The notes: a model not told the origin generated them from the sequence alone. A stretch of DNA of 64,000 nt from Priestia megaterium NBRC 15308 = ATCC 14581 (GCF_000832985.1 NZ_CP009920.1:682001-746000), one strand, 5' to 3'; positions 1 to 8,040 are shown, numbered from the stretch's first letter. Numbers and translations are program-made.

Positions 1-903
1 AACCGTCACTTCGTCTGCTCCGTTGGCAACCACAATGATTTCTTCCACTCCGGCTTTTTTTACTTCTTTAATAACGTTTGCAATCGTTTCTTTTTCTTCA
101 CCTACTGGAATAACAGCACTGTACTTAACGCCTGCTTTCCGCTTCACGCTTGGTGTATAAGAGGAAACAACGTCTCGATTTCGATCGCCGTCTGTTAGTC
201 CGCCTCTTATGCCTTTTTCTTCGATAAGATGAGCTAACGCTTTAATGTGATCTCCAATAATATAATTAGTGGAAATAGGAAAAGGTGAATTGGTAGGAAT
301 TGTTTTGTGGGTGGTTCTAATCTTATTTGTATAAATAACGTCTGAAGAACACGGTGCAACGATTGACATTCCTTTTAAAAGAGCAATCGTTTGAGCGAGC
401 GGGGGATGAGCTAAATTCTCATATCCAATTTCCGCAGCCGATGTTTTTTTTATGGCATGAGGAATGGCTGTTAATGCTTGAACGGATAAATCTTCACGCT
501 GTAAGCATAAGTTCAGCATGTATTTCGCAATGGAAACAGAATGAGGACGCACCTTTCGTTTCATAATCCACGTAAGGTCGTTTAACGCTATATCATGACC
601 GGTTTCTATAGCCTTCGTATATTTCATCAGCTCCTCATGAGGAACCGCTATATCTCCGTCCAAAAAAAGCAAAATGTCTCCTTTTGCTTTTTTAGCCCCA
701 ATGGCTCTTCCGATATTAATGCCAAGAGCTTCCTCATAATAAATGACGCGGCAGCCTGCATCCTCGGCTATTGCCTTAGTTGCGTCACTAGATCCATTTA
801 CTACGACAATAATCTCAAACGGCTTTATTTTTTGAGCTTCTTTAAGCACCGGTAATAATGAATCTTCTTCGTTACAGGCTGGAATAATCACTGATACTTT
901 CAA
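1..903 (-). CDS. tandem family-2 glycosyltransferase, truncated by window edge
   Basis: The frame is open for 301 codons and runs off base 1, so the C-terminus is missing. It starts at a TTG (901-903) two bases after the stop of the gene before it, with GGAG about 10 bases upstream, which suggests translational coupling. The N-terminus is a GT-A nucleotide-sugar domain: VSVIIPACNEE, then VVVNGSSDAT, then LFLDGDIAVP (the DxD-type metal site). Near residue 280 a second GT2-like start appears (YSAVIPVGEE, then IIVVANGADE), so the protein seems to hold two GT2 modules in a row. Family knowledge says it transfers sugar to a surface or spore polymer; acceptor and sugar cannot be told. The two small upstream genes may be partners (inference). 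Confidence 0.8.
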   Translation of the reverse strand, partial: MKVSVIIPACNEEDSLLPVLKEAQKIKPFEIIVVVNGSSDATKAIAEDAGCRVIYYEEALGINIGRAIGAKKAKGDILLFLDGDIAVPHEELMKYTKAIETGHDIALNDLTWIMKRKVRPHSVSIAKYMLNLCLQREDLSVQALTAIPHAIKKTSAAEIGYENLAHPPLAQTIALLKGMSIVAPCSSDVIYTNKIRTTHKTIPTNSPFPISTNYIIGDHIKALAHLIEEKGIRGGLTDGDRNRDVVSSYTPSVKRKAGVKYSAVIPVGEEKETIANVIKEVKKAGVEEIIVVANGADEVTV

Positions 904-905
904 AC

Positions 906-1106
906 TCACTCAACTCCGCTGAAAATTCGAACATACGTGATGGCTACTAGTGGAATGGTTACGTCCGTTGGCTCACCATATGAGCTTGATGTACGTACAA
1001 CAGCCGCTGCATCCGTAACAGCAAGCAGTGTTCCATTAATAACGTCAATAGCTGTGATGATTTGCACAAATGAGCCAACATTTTCTCGTAATGTATCTTG
1101 AAACAT
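906..1106 (-). CDS. small DUF2642-type (Sm-fold-like) protein
   Basis: A 66-residue protein with an AGGAGA ribosome site 7 bases before ATG. It is almost entirely one small beta-rich domain: VGSFVQIITAIDVINGTLL, then VRTSSS, then VTIPLVAITYVRIF. The pattern of 'G.L..V.D' followed by 'IPL..I..V' is what is seen in short DUF2642-type proteins of spore formers; the assignment is by pattern only. It lies between a related longer protein and a glycosyltransferase, on the same strand with 2 and 18 base gaps, so the three probably form one operon. Function is unknown; a spore-surface role is a guess from the family's taxonomic range. Confidence 0.65.
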   Translation of the reverse strand: MFQDTLRENVGSFVQIITAIDVINGTLLAVTDAAAVVRTSSSYGEPTDVTIPLVAITYVRIFSGVE

Positions 1107-1124
1107 ACTTTTCTCTCCTTTCGT

Positions 1125-1472
1125 TTAAGCGCCTTGAATAGTAACAATGCTTGTAAATGGAAGTAATACTGTTGATGTTGGAGACTCTACTAATTCTAAA
1201 TAATCATCTCCTACAAATGTCACGACACCTTCTAGTGGACCAGCCGTTGTTTCAATCACAACTTCTTTTCCGATATACTGCTCGGCAATTTCTTTAAAAG
1301 GTGATTCTTGAGATTCTTTAATAATACTTATTACGTATTCTTTGAACGTGTCAGAATAAACGACTTCTTCTACTGCTTTCTTTGTGTTTTCCTGAATAAA
1401 TTCAGCAAATCGATTTGAAAACAACAGGTGTTTTATCTTTTCTATATAGCGACGGTAACAACAAAAAAACAT
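1125..1472 (-). CDS. DUF2642-like protein with helical N-terminus
   Basis: A 115-residue protein with a strong AAGGAGG site before the ATG. The first 70 residues are mainly helical and charged (FAEFIQENTKKAVEEVV). The last 45 form a beta-rich small domain (VVIETTAGPLEGVVTFVGDD, then VLLPFTSIVTIQGA) that resembles the whole of the 66-residue neighbour, so the pair may have arisen by duplication plus N-terminal addition. There is no signal peptide, but residues 1-6 (MFFCCY) carry two adjacent cysteines. It is the first gene of a probable three-gene operon ending in a glycosyltransferase. Function unknown; annotation rests on fold pattern and context. Confidence 0.6.
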   Translation of the reverse strand: MFFCCYRRYIEKIKHLLFSNRFAEFIQENTKKAVEEVVYSDTFKEYVISIIKESQESPFKEIAEQYIGKEVVIETTAGPLEGVVTFVGDDYLELVESPTSTVLLPFTSIVTIQGA

Positions 1473-1676
1473 AAAGTTTGTTCCTCCTTTTTATACTGTT
1501 ATCCCTTCAAATTACCTACAACAATTGACGTAACCTAAGAGATTACTTTATCAATATATACAAGCTTTATCAGAAAGGTGACAGAACTTTTATTATATTT
1601 CCATACAAATACGCACATGACTAGCCCGTTTTGCATATGATTACTTCCTACTTCCTCCTACCTACTGAAACCTAAA

Positions 1677-1708
1677 CAAAAAAAAGACAAAGCTCCTAAG
1701 CTTTGTCT
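1677..1708 (-). terminator. rho-independent terminator of the NlpC/P60 gene
   Basis: A ten-base-pair stem (AGACAAAGCT/AGCTTTGTCT) with loop CCTA, followed on the minus strand by a run of T, 24 bases after the hydrolase stop. Confidence 0.85.
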
Positions 1709-1731
1709 TGTCTTATCTATTAAATGAAGAA

Positions 1732-2406
1732 TCAGTTGGCTGCAATACGCTTTGCTCCTATATAGCGCTCTTTCCAATAGCTTGAATTTTTATCGCTAAT
1801 TGTCACGCCTTTAGAAGACGATGCGTTAATAAATTTTCCGTCTCCAAGATAAATGCCTGCATGAGAAGGGCCTTCTTTGTACGTTTCAAAGAACACAAGA
1901 TCTCCTACCTGCGGTTCACTTACATTTTCACCTGATTTATAGATATCTTCAACCGTTCTGGGAATATCAACGCCTACGCTTTCTTTATATACATACTGAA
2001 GATATCCGCTGCAGTCAAATCCTGAAGGTGTAGTGCCGCCCCATTTGTACGGCGTGCCCATTAAGGATTTTGCTTTGCTGATTACTTTATCCGTATTCAC
2101 TTCTGATTCGCCTTCTACAACGCCGCCTTTACCTAATGCATTGTATGTATTCTCTCCAACAACTCCATCTGCTTCTAGGTTATGTTTCTCTTGAAAAGCC
2201 ATAACCGCTTTTTTTGTTTCATAATTAAAATAACGCGATACTTCGCCTTTTAAAAATCCTTTGTCTTTTAACACCGTTTTAACTTGTTCAACATCATCAT
2301 TTGTCATCCCTTGTTTTAAAACCGTGTCGCCAAACGCAGCATGTCCCATTGCCGGACTTGCAAATAAAGCTCCTCCTACAAGAAGCGCCGATAGCATTTT
2401 TTTCAT
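1732..2406 (-). CDS. secreted NlpC/P60 peptidoglycan endopeptidase with PG-binding domain
   Basis: A 224-residue exported wall hydrolase that would cut stem peptides (D-gamma-glutamyl-diaminopimelate type, from family knowledge). A signal peptide covers about residues 1-24 (MKKMLSALLV...GHAA). Residues 30-92 are a peptidoglycan-binding_1 domain (LKQGMTNDDVEQVKTVLKDK, AVMAFQEKHNL, DGVVGENTYNAL). The catalytic NlpC/P60 domain follows, with Cys132 (FDCSGY), His182 (SHAGIYLGDG) and Asn194 as the expected triad. An ATG seven codons upstream is in frame, but GGGGAGG lies 7 bases before the chosen ATG. A WalR-type box sits upstream, fitting a growth-controlled autolysin. Confidence 0.92.
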   Translation of the reverse strand: MKKMLSALLVGGALFASPAMGHAAFGDTVLKQGMTNDDVEQVKTVLKDKGFLKGEVSRYFNYETKKAVMAFQEKHNLEADGVVGENTYNALGKGGVVEGESEVNTDKVISKAKSLMGTPYKWGGTTPSGFDCSGYLQYVYKESVGVDIPRTVEDIYKSGENVSEPQVGDLVFFETYKEGPSHAGIYLGDGKFINASSSKGVTISDKNSSYWKERYIGAKRIAAN

Positions 2407-2460
2407 TTCGTTTCCTCCCCGAATCATGTTTTAAGCACCGTACAACCATACCATCTGCGG

Positions 2461-2499
2461 ATAACAATTCAATTAATAGAAGATAACAATTTGATAACA
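2461..2499 (-). promoter_or_regulatory. candidate WalR (YycF) box for the wall hydrolase
   Basis: On the minus strand TGTTATCAAATTGTTAT (2483-2499) matches the WalR consensus TGT(A/T)A(A/T/C)-N5-TGT(A/T)A(A/T/C) at every defined base. A third TGTTAT lies two helical turns away (2461-2466). It sits about 75-95 bases upstream of the hydrolase start. PhoP boxes share an 11-base period, so they are an alternative. Confidence 0.55.
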
Positions 2500-2515
2500 A
2501 TCTTCTTAAACACCC

Positions 2516-2543
2516 TCAACTCTTGGATGTAAAACGCCGAAAT
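2516..2543 (+). promoter_or_regulatory. possible sigma-D promoter of hemAT
   Basis: TCAA, 16 bases, GCCGAAAT resembles the sigma-D pattern TAAA-N15-GCCGATAT used by motility and chemotaxis genes. Both elements deviate from consensus, so this is tentative. Confidence 0.3.
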
Positions 2544-2591
2544 ATAAGAAGAAGAGAAAAACAACTATTCTAGCAAATAAAGGTGATAAAC

Positions 2592-3881
2592 ATGAATTGG
2601 TTTAAACGAAACAAAGCGCACGCCGAAGCAGCCGCTGTCGAATCCATCACTGTAAAGCTTCATGTATCGGACCCGATGATAAAAAAGCAGATTAACATGA
2701 TTTCCTTAACAGCAGAGGATCTCGAACGGATTGCCGGATTTCAAGTTCACGCGCTAAATGCCATCGAAGAGATCGTGAACGATTTTTACAAAGCTATTGG
2801 CGAACAGGCCCATTTGGTTGCGATTATCGAAAAGCACAGCAGCGTCCATGCATTAAAACAAACGTTAAAACGGCATATTTTAGAAATGTTTGATGGACAA
2901 ATAGACGATGCTTTTGTGGTAAAACGTCAAAAAATTTCCAAGATGCACGTTAAAATTGGACTTGAGCCAAACTGGTATTTGTGCGCATTTCAAAATTTAT
3001 TTACATCACTTCTTTCAGTATGTGAACGTAGGATGGAATCAAAAGAAGAATGTCTGGCTTTTATTGCAAGTATGACAAAGCTTATTAGTCTAGAACAGCA
3101 AATTGTGTTAAAAGCCTATGAGCTTGAATATGACGAGCAGCGGGCTGGACTTCAGACTCAAAAAGAGAAAATTCAGCTAGAAATCTCTCGTACATCATCT
3201 ATCCTTTCTTCGCTATCTGAAGAAACGAAGACATTTATGAATCAAATGCACAACCAGTCCTCTGACGTCGTTTCTTATGCAAACAAAAGCTCTGAACTAG
3301 CAGAAGTCATTGAGAAGGAATCCGTTACGAGTCAAGCAAAATTAAAAGAAGAACAAAACATGCTGGGAAGCATACAAAAAAATACGTCGCTCATTCAAAA
3401 CAAAATGAAAACGCTCGAACATACATCACAGCAAATTCATCAAATCGTTTCGATTGTTACTTCTATTGCGGAGCAAACGAATTTATTAGCATTAAACGCT
3501 TCGATTGAGTCTGCTCGAGCGGGCGAGCATGGAAAAGGATTTGCAGTGGTGGCACAGGAAGTACGGAAGCTTGCAGAAGAAACGAAGAAATCTATTGCTA
3601 ATATTTCCACTTTTATCGGAGACATTCAAAAACAAATCGAAAGCGTCTCGGCGCTAGGCGGAGAAGTCGCTACATTAACAAAAGATACGGCTGACAATAT
3701 GAACAACATTACTTCTTTTTTCACGAACGTTCTTAGCATAACAACGGAGAACAAACAGCAAACCGTGCTAACCAAAAAAGAGCTTGAAAAAATAGCCGAT
3801 GTAATGAAGCAGCTGTCTCTGCGTATTGAGAAGATGGCCCATTCCTCAGAAGAACTTGAACGGTTAACTGAAAAAAGTTGA
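2592..3881 (+). CDS. hemAT: heme-based aerotactic transducer HemAT (globin-coupled sensor)
   Basis: A 429-residue soluble chemoreceptor that binds O2 through a heme in an N-terminal globin domain (about residues 15-180) and signals to CheA through a C-terminal methyl-accepting coiled coil (about 200-429). His119 in [10 protein letters not shown] fits the proximal heme ligand. The receptor tip is visible ([20 protein letters not shown], then [17 protein letters not shown]). There are no membrane segments, as is normal for HemAT. An in-frame GTG lies 9 bases upstream, but AAAGGTGAT correctly spaces the ATG at 2592. Length is close to the B. subtilis protein. It stands alone between two terminators. 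Confidence 0.93.
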   Translation: MNWFKRNKAHAEAAAVESITVKLHVSDPMIKKQINMISLTAEDLERIAGFQVHALNAIEEIVNDFYKAIGEQAHLVAIIEKHSSVHALKQTLKRHILEMFDGQIDDAFVVKRQKISKMHVKIGLEPNWYLCAFQNLFTSLLSVCERRMESKEECLAFIASMTKLISLEQQIVLKAYELEYDEQRAGLQTQKEKIQLEISRTSSILSSLSEETKTFMNQMHNQSSDVVSYANKSSELAEVIEKESVTSQAKLKEEQNMLGSIQKNTSLIQNKMKTLEHTSQQIHQIVSIVTSIAEQTNLLALNASIESARAGEHGKGFAVVAQEVRKLAEETKKSIANISTFIGDIQKQIESVSALGGEVATLTKDTADNMNNITSFFTNVLSITTENKQQTVLTKKELEKIADVMKQLSLRIEKMAHSSEELERLTEKS

Positions 3882-3885
3882 TATG

Positions 3886-3930
3886 CAAAAAAGCCTTCTC
3901 AGCTTGCACAAGAAGGCTTTTTTATTTTTT
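3886..3930. terminator. bidirectional terminator between hemAT and scoC
   Basis: Stem AAGCCTTCT/AGAAGGCTT with A-runs on one side and T-runs on the other, lying between convergent genes; it overlaps the last codons of scoC. Confidence 0.8.
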
Positions 3931-4455
3931 TAAGCTAGCAGCGGGCTCTTGAGAAGAACGCTCGATAAACTGGACAAAATCCTCTCCGTATATGCTTCGA
4001 ATCAGAGCCGTCAGCTCAACAAAGTCAGGCAGCTCTCCGTAAACATCTCGCAGCGGCATCGCTCCTTGAAACAAAGGATTTTCAAGAGGATTATAATCCT
4101 CGAGCGTTTTTAAAAACATCTTTTTTCCTTCTTCTGTGAGCTGTACGTATGTATTCCGCTTATCTTTCTCATTTTTAGAAAGGGTAAGATAGCCCCGCAA
4201 GTGCAATTTTTTTGCAAAGTTAAAAGCTGTGGATAAATGCATGACGCCTAGCTTTGAAATGTCAGTCATCGATGCAATTTCCAGCTGATAAGCAATCCCC
4301 AAAATGTGATGCTCATTAATGCTCAGATCGTACGGCTTAACCCACTGTTCCCAATCCTTCTCAGTAGACTTCCAAAGAGCTTTGCTTACTTGCATCACAA
4401 GCTGGTTAAACAGCATGGCATCTTTAATCGTATCTTGATTTAACGTGCGTTTCAC
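3922..4455 (-). CDS. scoC: MarR-family transition-state regulator ScoC (Hpr)
   Basis: A 177-residue winged-helix regulator. The segment VSKALWKSTEKDWEQWVKPY, followed by LSINEHHILGIAYQLE and LGVMHLSTAFNFAKKL, is close to B. subtilis ScoC/Hpr; RNTYVQLTEEGKKMF is the wing and dimer-helix region typical of MarR proteins. ScoC represses extracellular proteases, peptide transporters and sporulation genes in rich medium (family knowledge). The C-terminal tail is about 25 residues shorter than in B. subtilis. It has its own promoter region; the gene is followed by a shared terminator. Confidence 0.9.
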   Translation of the reverse strand: MKRTLNQDTIKDAMLFNQLVMQVSKALWKSTEKDWEQWVKPYDLSINEHHILGIAYQLEIASMTDISKLGVMHLSTAFNFAKKLHLRGYLTLSKNEKDKRNTYVQLTEEGKKMFLKTLEDYNPLENPLFQGAMPLRDVYGELPDFVELTALIRSIYGEDFVQFIERSSQEPAASLKK

Positions 4456-4612
4456 CTCTTCACTTCCTCTCTAGAAATGCAACCGTTCACATCATTTTCC
4501 CCTAAGACTTTATAAACAAAAAGAATGAAAATATATACAAAATATTATACATGATTGCTTATATATTTCAACTTATTTTGCATAAAAATAAATTTAAACG
4601 TTTCTTTATGTA

Positions 4613-4651
4613 AAAAAACAGACGTGAACGCTGAACGTTCACACCTGTTTT
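4613..4651 (-). terminator. terminator of the sigV-rsiV operon
   Basis: A long stem (AACAGGTGTGAACG with CGTTCACGTCTGTT, one internal mismatch pair) followed by seven T on the minus strand, directly after the rsiV stop. Confidence 0.8.
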
Positions 4652-5515
4652 TTAATGAATATACCGTTTACCAACCAGAAGGTTTGAAATAACGTCCGTT
4701 GGAATTTCAAACTCAATGTTTCCCATATATCCTGGGGCGACTTTGTATTTATCAAATACAATTCTAAGCTTGTGATCTTTTGTAATGTAGAAACTTTGAT
4801 TTTCAGCAATCTCTTTAAAAGGATCCATATCTTCTTCAGTCAGCCAGTAGATTTTGCCTTCTTCATGTTTCATTTGACCTTTCATTTGCTGTTTAATATT
4901 TTCACTAATGACCTTTATATAGCTTTTATCTTTGAACAAACTTGGAAGCGTTACGAGCACTTCATGTTTTTTATCAATCGTGTCGTACTGATTGATGCTC
5001 GACGTTGAAGCTCTCGATTCTTCCACATATCGATGAACCACAAGCAAATCATCGGTATCCGTCATAATATCATAGCCGCTGCTGACAGCCACGTTTCCTT
5101 TCTCTCCTTTTTGTAATGTTTTCATCTCTTTTTTAAACTGTTCATACAGCTGCTCATTTTCTTTTATATACTTTTCATTCAAGCTTGTTTGAAGACCTTT
5201 GTTTTCCAAGCCTGAAATCGATGGTGTTTTCACGTCAATACGAGAATGCTTTTCTTCTTGCTTTAGTTCATCAAATGTGATCACTTCTACTACTTTTCCA
5301 AGCACAGGAATTTTTGCCATTGCATTTGCCGCATCTGGACTCACATTCACTGTTGTGATAAAAATCATCGCTGCTGCCGCAATCGCGCTCGGCCAAATAT
5401 AGGATTTCTTTTTACGTGGATGTGAAGAAAGTGCCTTTGCAACAACATCATCTAATTCCTCTGGAATAGGAATGTCATGATACTGCTTCTTTAACTTTTC
5501 TATTTTATCATTCAT
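4652..5515 (-). CDS. rsiV: anti-sigma factor RsiV (lysozyme receptor)
   Basis: A 287-residue type II membrane protein. Residues 1-37 are the cytoplasmic sigma-binding part, about 38-58 a membrane helix (SYIWPSAIAAAAMIFITTVN), and the rest is an extracytoplasmic DUF4179/DUF3298-type domain. In B. subtilis RsiV holds SigV inactive, binds lysozyme directly, and is then cleaved by signal peptidase and RasP; AANAMAKI just outside the helix fits a signal-peptidase site. It overlaps sigV by 4 bases (ATGA), the usual sigma/anti-sigma coupling. The adjacent pdaC product also carries a DUF3298-like region. Identity is by family pattern and context. Confidence 0.85.
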   Translation of the reverse strand: MNDKIEKLKKQYHDIPIPEELDDVVAKALSSHPRKKKSYIWPSAIAAAAMIFITTVNVSPDAANAMAKIPVLGKVVEVITFDELKQEEKHSRIDVKTPSISGLENKGLQTSLNEKYIKENEQLYEQFKKEMKTLQKGEKGNVAVSSGYDIMTDTDDLLVVHRYVEESRASTSSINQYDTIDKKHEVLVTLPSLFKDKSYIKVISENIKQQMKGQMKHEEGKIYWLTEEDMDPFKEIAENQSFYITKDHKLRIVFDKYKVAPGYMGNIEFEIPTDVISNLLVGKRYIH

Positions 5516-6015
5516 TGTTCTAAGTCCTCCTCCGTCATCGTAATCCGCAACAGGTTCAACCCTCTGTATAGCTTTGTCTTTACCGTATTTACATTTTCCT
5601 CAATGATTTCCGCAATTTCGTCCATTTTTAAATCTTCGAAAAACCGCAGAATAATAATGGTTTTATATTTAACCGGCAGCTGATCCATTGCTTGCTTTAA
5701 ATCGATATCTTCATACTGATCTTCACGTCCGCTGCTCAAGTACTCAAGCGCTTCATCGTCCATAAGCGTTAAACGTTTATGCTTGCGCAGGAAATCGATT
5801 GCTGTTCGTACAACAATTTTATAAAGCCAGCTTTTAATCGATTGAATATCCTTGATATTGTCTATTGAAATGAGTGCTTTTTTAATCGATTCTTGCATAA
5901 TATCAAGCGCATCTTCTTGATTTTTTACATAGCTGAAAGCAAGCCGGTAAAAATCCGCTTTATGCTCGGTTATGCACGCTACGAGCATCTGATGTGCATC
6001 ATGTTTTTTCATCAT
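5512..6015 (-). CDS. sigV: ECF sigma factor SigV
   Basis: A 167-residue ECF sigma factor. Region 2 is seen in LAFSYVKNQEDALDIMQESI and KSWLYKIVVRTAIDFLRKHK; region 4 in LPVKYKTIIILRFFEDLKMD followed by EIAEIIEENVNTVKTKLYRG, a helix-turn-helix. SigV responds to lysozyme and turns on peptidoglycan-modifying enzymes (family knowledge). Its own promoter region carries an ECF-type promoter, consistent with autoregulation. Two consecutive ATG codons (6010-6015) are possible starts behind GAAGGG. B. subtilis places oatA in this operon; here pdaC is the divergent neighbour instead. Confidence 0.88.
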   Translation of the reverse strand: MMKKHDAHQMLVACITEHKADFYRLAFSYVKNQEDALDIMQESIKKALISIDNIKDIQSIKSWLYKIVVRTAIDFLRKHKRLTLMDDEALEYLSSGREDQYEDIDLKQAMDQLPVKYKTIIILRFFEDLKMDEIAEIIEENVNTVKTKLYRGLNLLRITMTEEDLEQ

Positions 6016-6060
6016 CTTTCATACCCTTCTATTTTCTCTTGCTGAAGTACATCTATAAGG

Positions 6061-6089
6061 TAGACGGAATAAGTAGAAAAATAGTTTGG
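6061..6089 (-). promoter_or_regulatory. ECF-type promoter of sigV-rsiV
   Basis: Minus strand reads CCAAAC, 17 bases, CGTCTA. This fits the AAC/CGTC promoters of the SigX/W/M/V group and has the same geometry as the divergent pdaC promoter. Confidence 0.65.
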
Positions 6090-6104
6090 TTTTTTTAAAA
6101 AAAG

Positions 6105-6133
6105 TAAAACTAAATGATGGTCTCATGCGTCTA
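6105..6133 (+). promoter_or_regulatory. ECF-type promoter of pdaC
   Basis: TAAAAC, 17 bases, CGTCTA, 36 bases upstream of the pdaC ATG. It excludes the longer in-frame start at 6086, which would lie upstream of this promoter. Confidence 0.65.
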
Positions 6134-6169
6134 TTAGGTAGATATATACAAAAAGGGGAATATTACTAC

Positions 6170-7579
6170 ATGAAAACCATGGGCTACAAACGTATTTTGA
6201 CACTGCTTGGATGCTGTATTTTGTTTCTTGGTACAGCAGGGTATATCGTCAAAGCAAACAGTACAGAGAAAAAAACGGCAAGTATCCAAACAGATCAAAC
6301 CTATCCAAACGTTGAAATTCAAACGCTAGTTAAGGACCTTACCGACGGAGGCTACGCCATTAGCTACCCTTCCTTTGGTAAAAAAGAAATCGATCAATAC
6401 ATTCAAGCTTACGTAACAGATCAAGTGGCACACTATGAAAAAAAGCTGAAGAAGCTGTCAAAAAAGAAAAAATCTGAATTAACGATTACATATAAAATCG
6501 TCCATTACAGCAAGCAAACGCTAAGCATTGTCTTTGATGAATATGAATCGGTAAATGGAGAGAAAGGAACGTCTTCTCTCAAAACCTTTACCTTCGACCT
6601 GCCTGCTCAAAAACAAATGACGTTAAAGAATTTATTTAAAGAAGATGCAAACTACTTAGATCGCCTGTCGGCTATTTCATATGCTGAATTAAAAAAACAA
6701 ATGAAAACAGCTGATTTTGACCCTGACCTTCAAAGAGGAACTCAGGCAGCTAATCAAAATTTCAGTCAGTTTGCGCTGCTTGAAAACAGTATTGTGATCT
6801 ATTTTAAGCCTTATCAGCTAGGTGCTGAACAAATGAAAACCAAAACAATCGCTATCCAAAAAGATTTATTTAAAGACATGCTGAGCGATGCTTACAAAGA
6901 CGAAGCAGTAAATAAAAATAAAGTCAAAGAAACGCCTCCAAAACATATCGTTAACGAAATGCCACAGCAAGGAGCGCCTATTGATCCAACTAAAAAAGTC
7001 GTTGCGATGACCTTTGATGACGGACCTAACCCTTCATCTACCAATTTGATCTTAGATGGATTAAAAGAAATGAACGGGCACGCTACCTTTTTTGTGTTAG
7101 GAAGTCGCGTTCAATATTATCCTGAAACAATCGAACGTATGGTCAAGGAAGGCAACGAAGTCGGAAATCACTCTTGGGATCATCCTCAGCTCACACGTTT
7201 GAACGAAGCGCAGGTCAAACACCAAATAGGCGATACCCAAGCGCTCATCGAACAAGTGAGCGGCTATGAACCACTGCATGTACGCCCTCCTTATGGAGCC
7301 GTGAACGCAAATGTAAGACGTTATATCGGAAATGTTGGTGTGACTCTATGGGATATCGATCCCGAAGACTGGAAATACAGAAACGTTCCTCACTCCGTTC
7401 AAGCGGTTATGAGCCAAGTCGGAGACGGAAAAGTTATTTTAATGCATGATATTTATCAAACAAGTGCCGAAGCAGCGGTTGAAATTATGAAGCAGCTTCA
7501 CGCACAAGGGTATCAACTTGTTACGATTTCACAGCTAGAACAAGTAAAAAAAGAGCGGGAGCAGCTGCATGTGCAGTAG
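6170..7579 (+). CDS. pdaC: peptidoglycan N-acetylmuramic acid deacetylase PdaC-like
   Basis: A 469-residue membrane-anchored or exported protein: an N-terminal hydrophobic segment (residues 8-25), a middle DUF4163/DUF3298-like domain (about 40-250), and a C-terminal NodB polysaccharide deacetylase domain. NodB motifs are TFDDGP (Asp283, Asp284), HSWDH (His334, His338), RPPYGAVN and LMHDIYQ, so the metal triad and catalytic residues are present. PdaC deacetylates wall sugars and gives lysozyme resistance in B. subtilis. Start is chosen from AAAAGGGG 10 bases before ATG and from the promoter position. Divergent from sigV-rsiV with a matching ECF promoter, so it is a probable SigV target. Confidence 0.9.
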   Translation: MKTMGYKRILTLLGCCILFLGTAGYIVKANSTEKKTASIQTDQTYPNVEIQTLVKDLTDGGYAISYPSFGKKEIDQYIQAYVTDQVAHYEKKLKKLSKKKKSELTITYKIVHYSKQTLSIVFDEYESVNGEKGTSSLKTFTFDLPAQKQMTLKNLFKEDANYLDRLSAISYAELKKQMKTADFDPDLQRGTQAANQNFSQFALLENSIVIYFKPYQLGAEQMKTKTIAIQKDLFKDMLSDAYKDEAVNKNKVKETPPKHIVNEMPQQGAPIDPTKKVVAMTFDDGPNPSSTNLILDGLKEMNGHATFFVLGSRVQYYPETIERMVKEGNEVGNHSWDHPQLTRLNEAQVKHQIGDTQALIEQVSGYEPLHVRPPYGAVNANVRRYIGNVGVTLWDIDPEDWKYRNVPHSVQAVMSQVGDGKVILMHDIYQTSAEAAVEIMKQLHAQGYQLVTISQLEQVKKEREQLHVQ

Positions 7580-7592
7580 CAGATAGCAGGCG

Positions 7593-7637
7593 AACGCGCT
7601 GCAGTCATTAGGATGGCTGCAGCGCGTTTGTTTTTTT
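7593..7637 (+). terminator. terminator of pdaC
   Basis: A 12-base-pair GC-rich stem (AACGCGCTGCAG/CTGCAGCGCGTT) with an oligo-T tail, 13 bases after the stop. Confidence 0.9.
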
Positions 7638-7639
7638 AT

Positions 7640-8040
7640 GCGATGTTTAATAAATGCTATACAGAGCAGCATAAACGGAATCACTACATGAAAAGGGATA
7701 AAAAGCAACACTGGCATAATCGTTAGCCCTTCTTTTAAATGCTCTTGAAAATTACTTGCAATCGTCAAAGAAAAAAATAAAATCACCCTGCCCACAGGAT
7801 ATGTCAGCGCAGAAGGTCGTTTCGCCTTAAACAGTGTGGAAAGTCCAACAATCACGGCGTAAAAAAAGACGCTGATTTTAACAAATCCTCCGATGACTAA
7901 TGCACTCATAAAAAACACGTCCAGCCGTTCTAGCTATTACTTCAAATCCTTTGTGCACCGTATAAATAATTAACAGCATCAGCATCACATTCATTACAAA
8001 TAAAGGCCTGTCGCTTGTTCCTCGGACGCCGAACCTTCTG
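7640..8040 (-). pseudogene. remnant of a GerAB-type spore germination permease
   Basis: Two pieces of one membrane-protein family are readable in different frames. The upstream piece (about 7919-8037) gives FVMNVMLMLLIIYTVHKG followed by FEVIARTAG, like helix 3 and the ARTAE motif of GerAB permeases. The downstream piece (about 7640-7918) gives MSALVIGGFVKISVFFYAVI, later YPVGRVILFF and VVIPFMLLCIAFIKHRIKK, like the last three helices. The middle of the protein (helices 4-7) is missing and the frames do not join, so this is a deleted, frameshifted relic. No intact gerAA or gerAC is nearby. Confidence 0.65.

Noticed and set aside
354-855. Two plus-strand open frames
   Set aside because: Antisense to the glycosyltransferase, which reads through without stops and carries clear GT2 motifs.
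959-1147. 62-codon minus frame
   Set aside because: Overlaps both small DUF2642-type genes in another frame; their ribosome sites and domain patterns are convincing.
6086-6169. Upstream in-frame extension of PdaC
   Set aside because: The extension would contain the ECF promoter itself.
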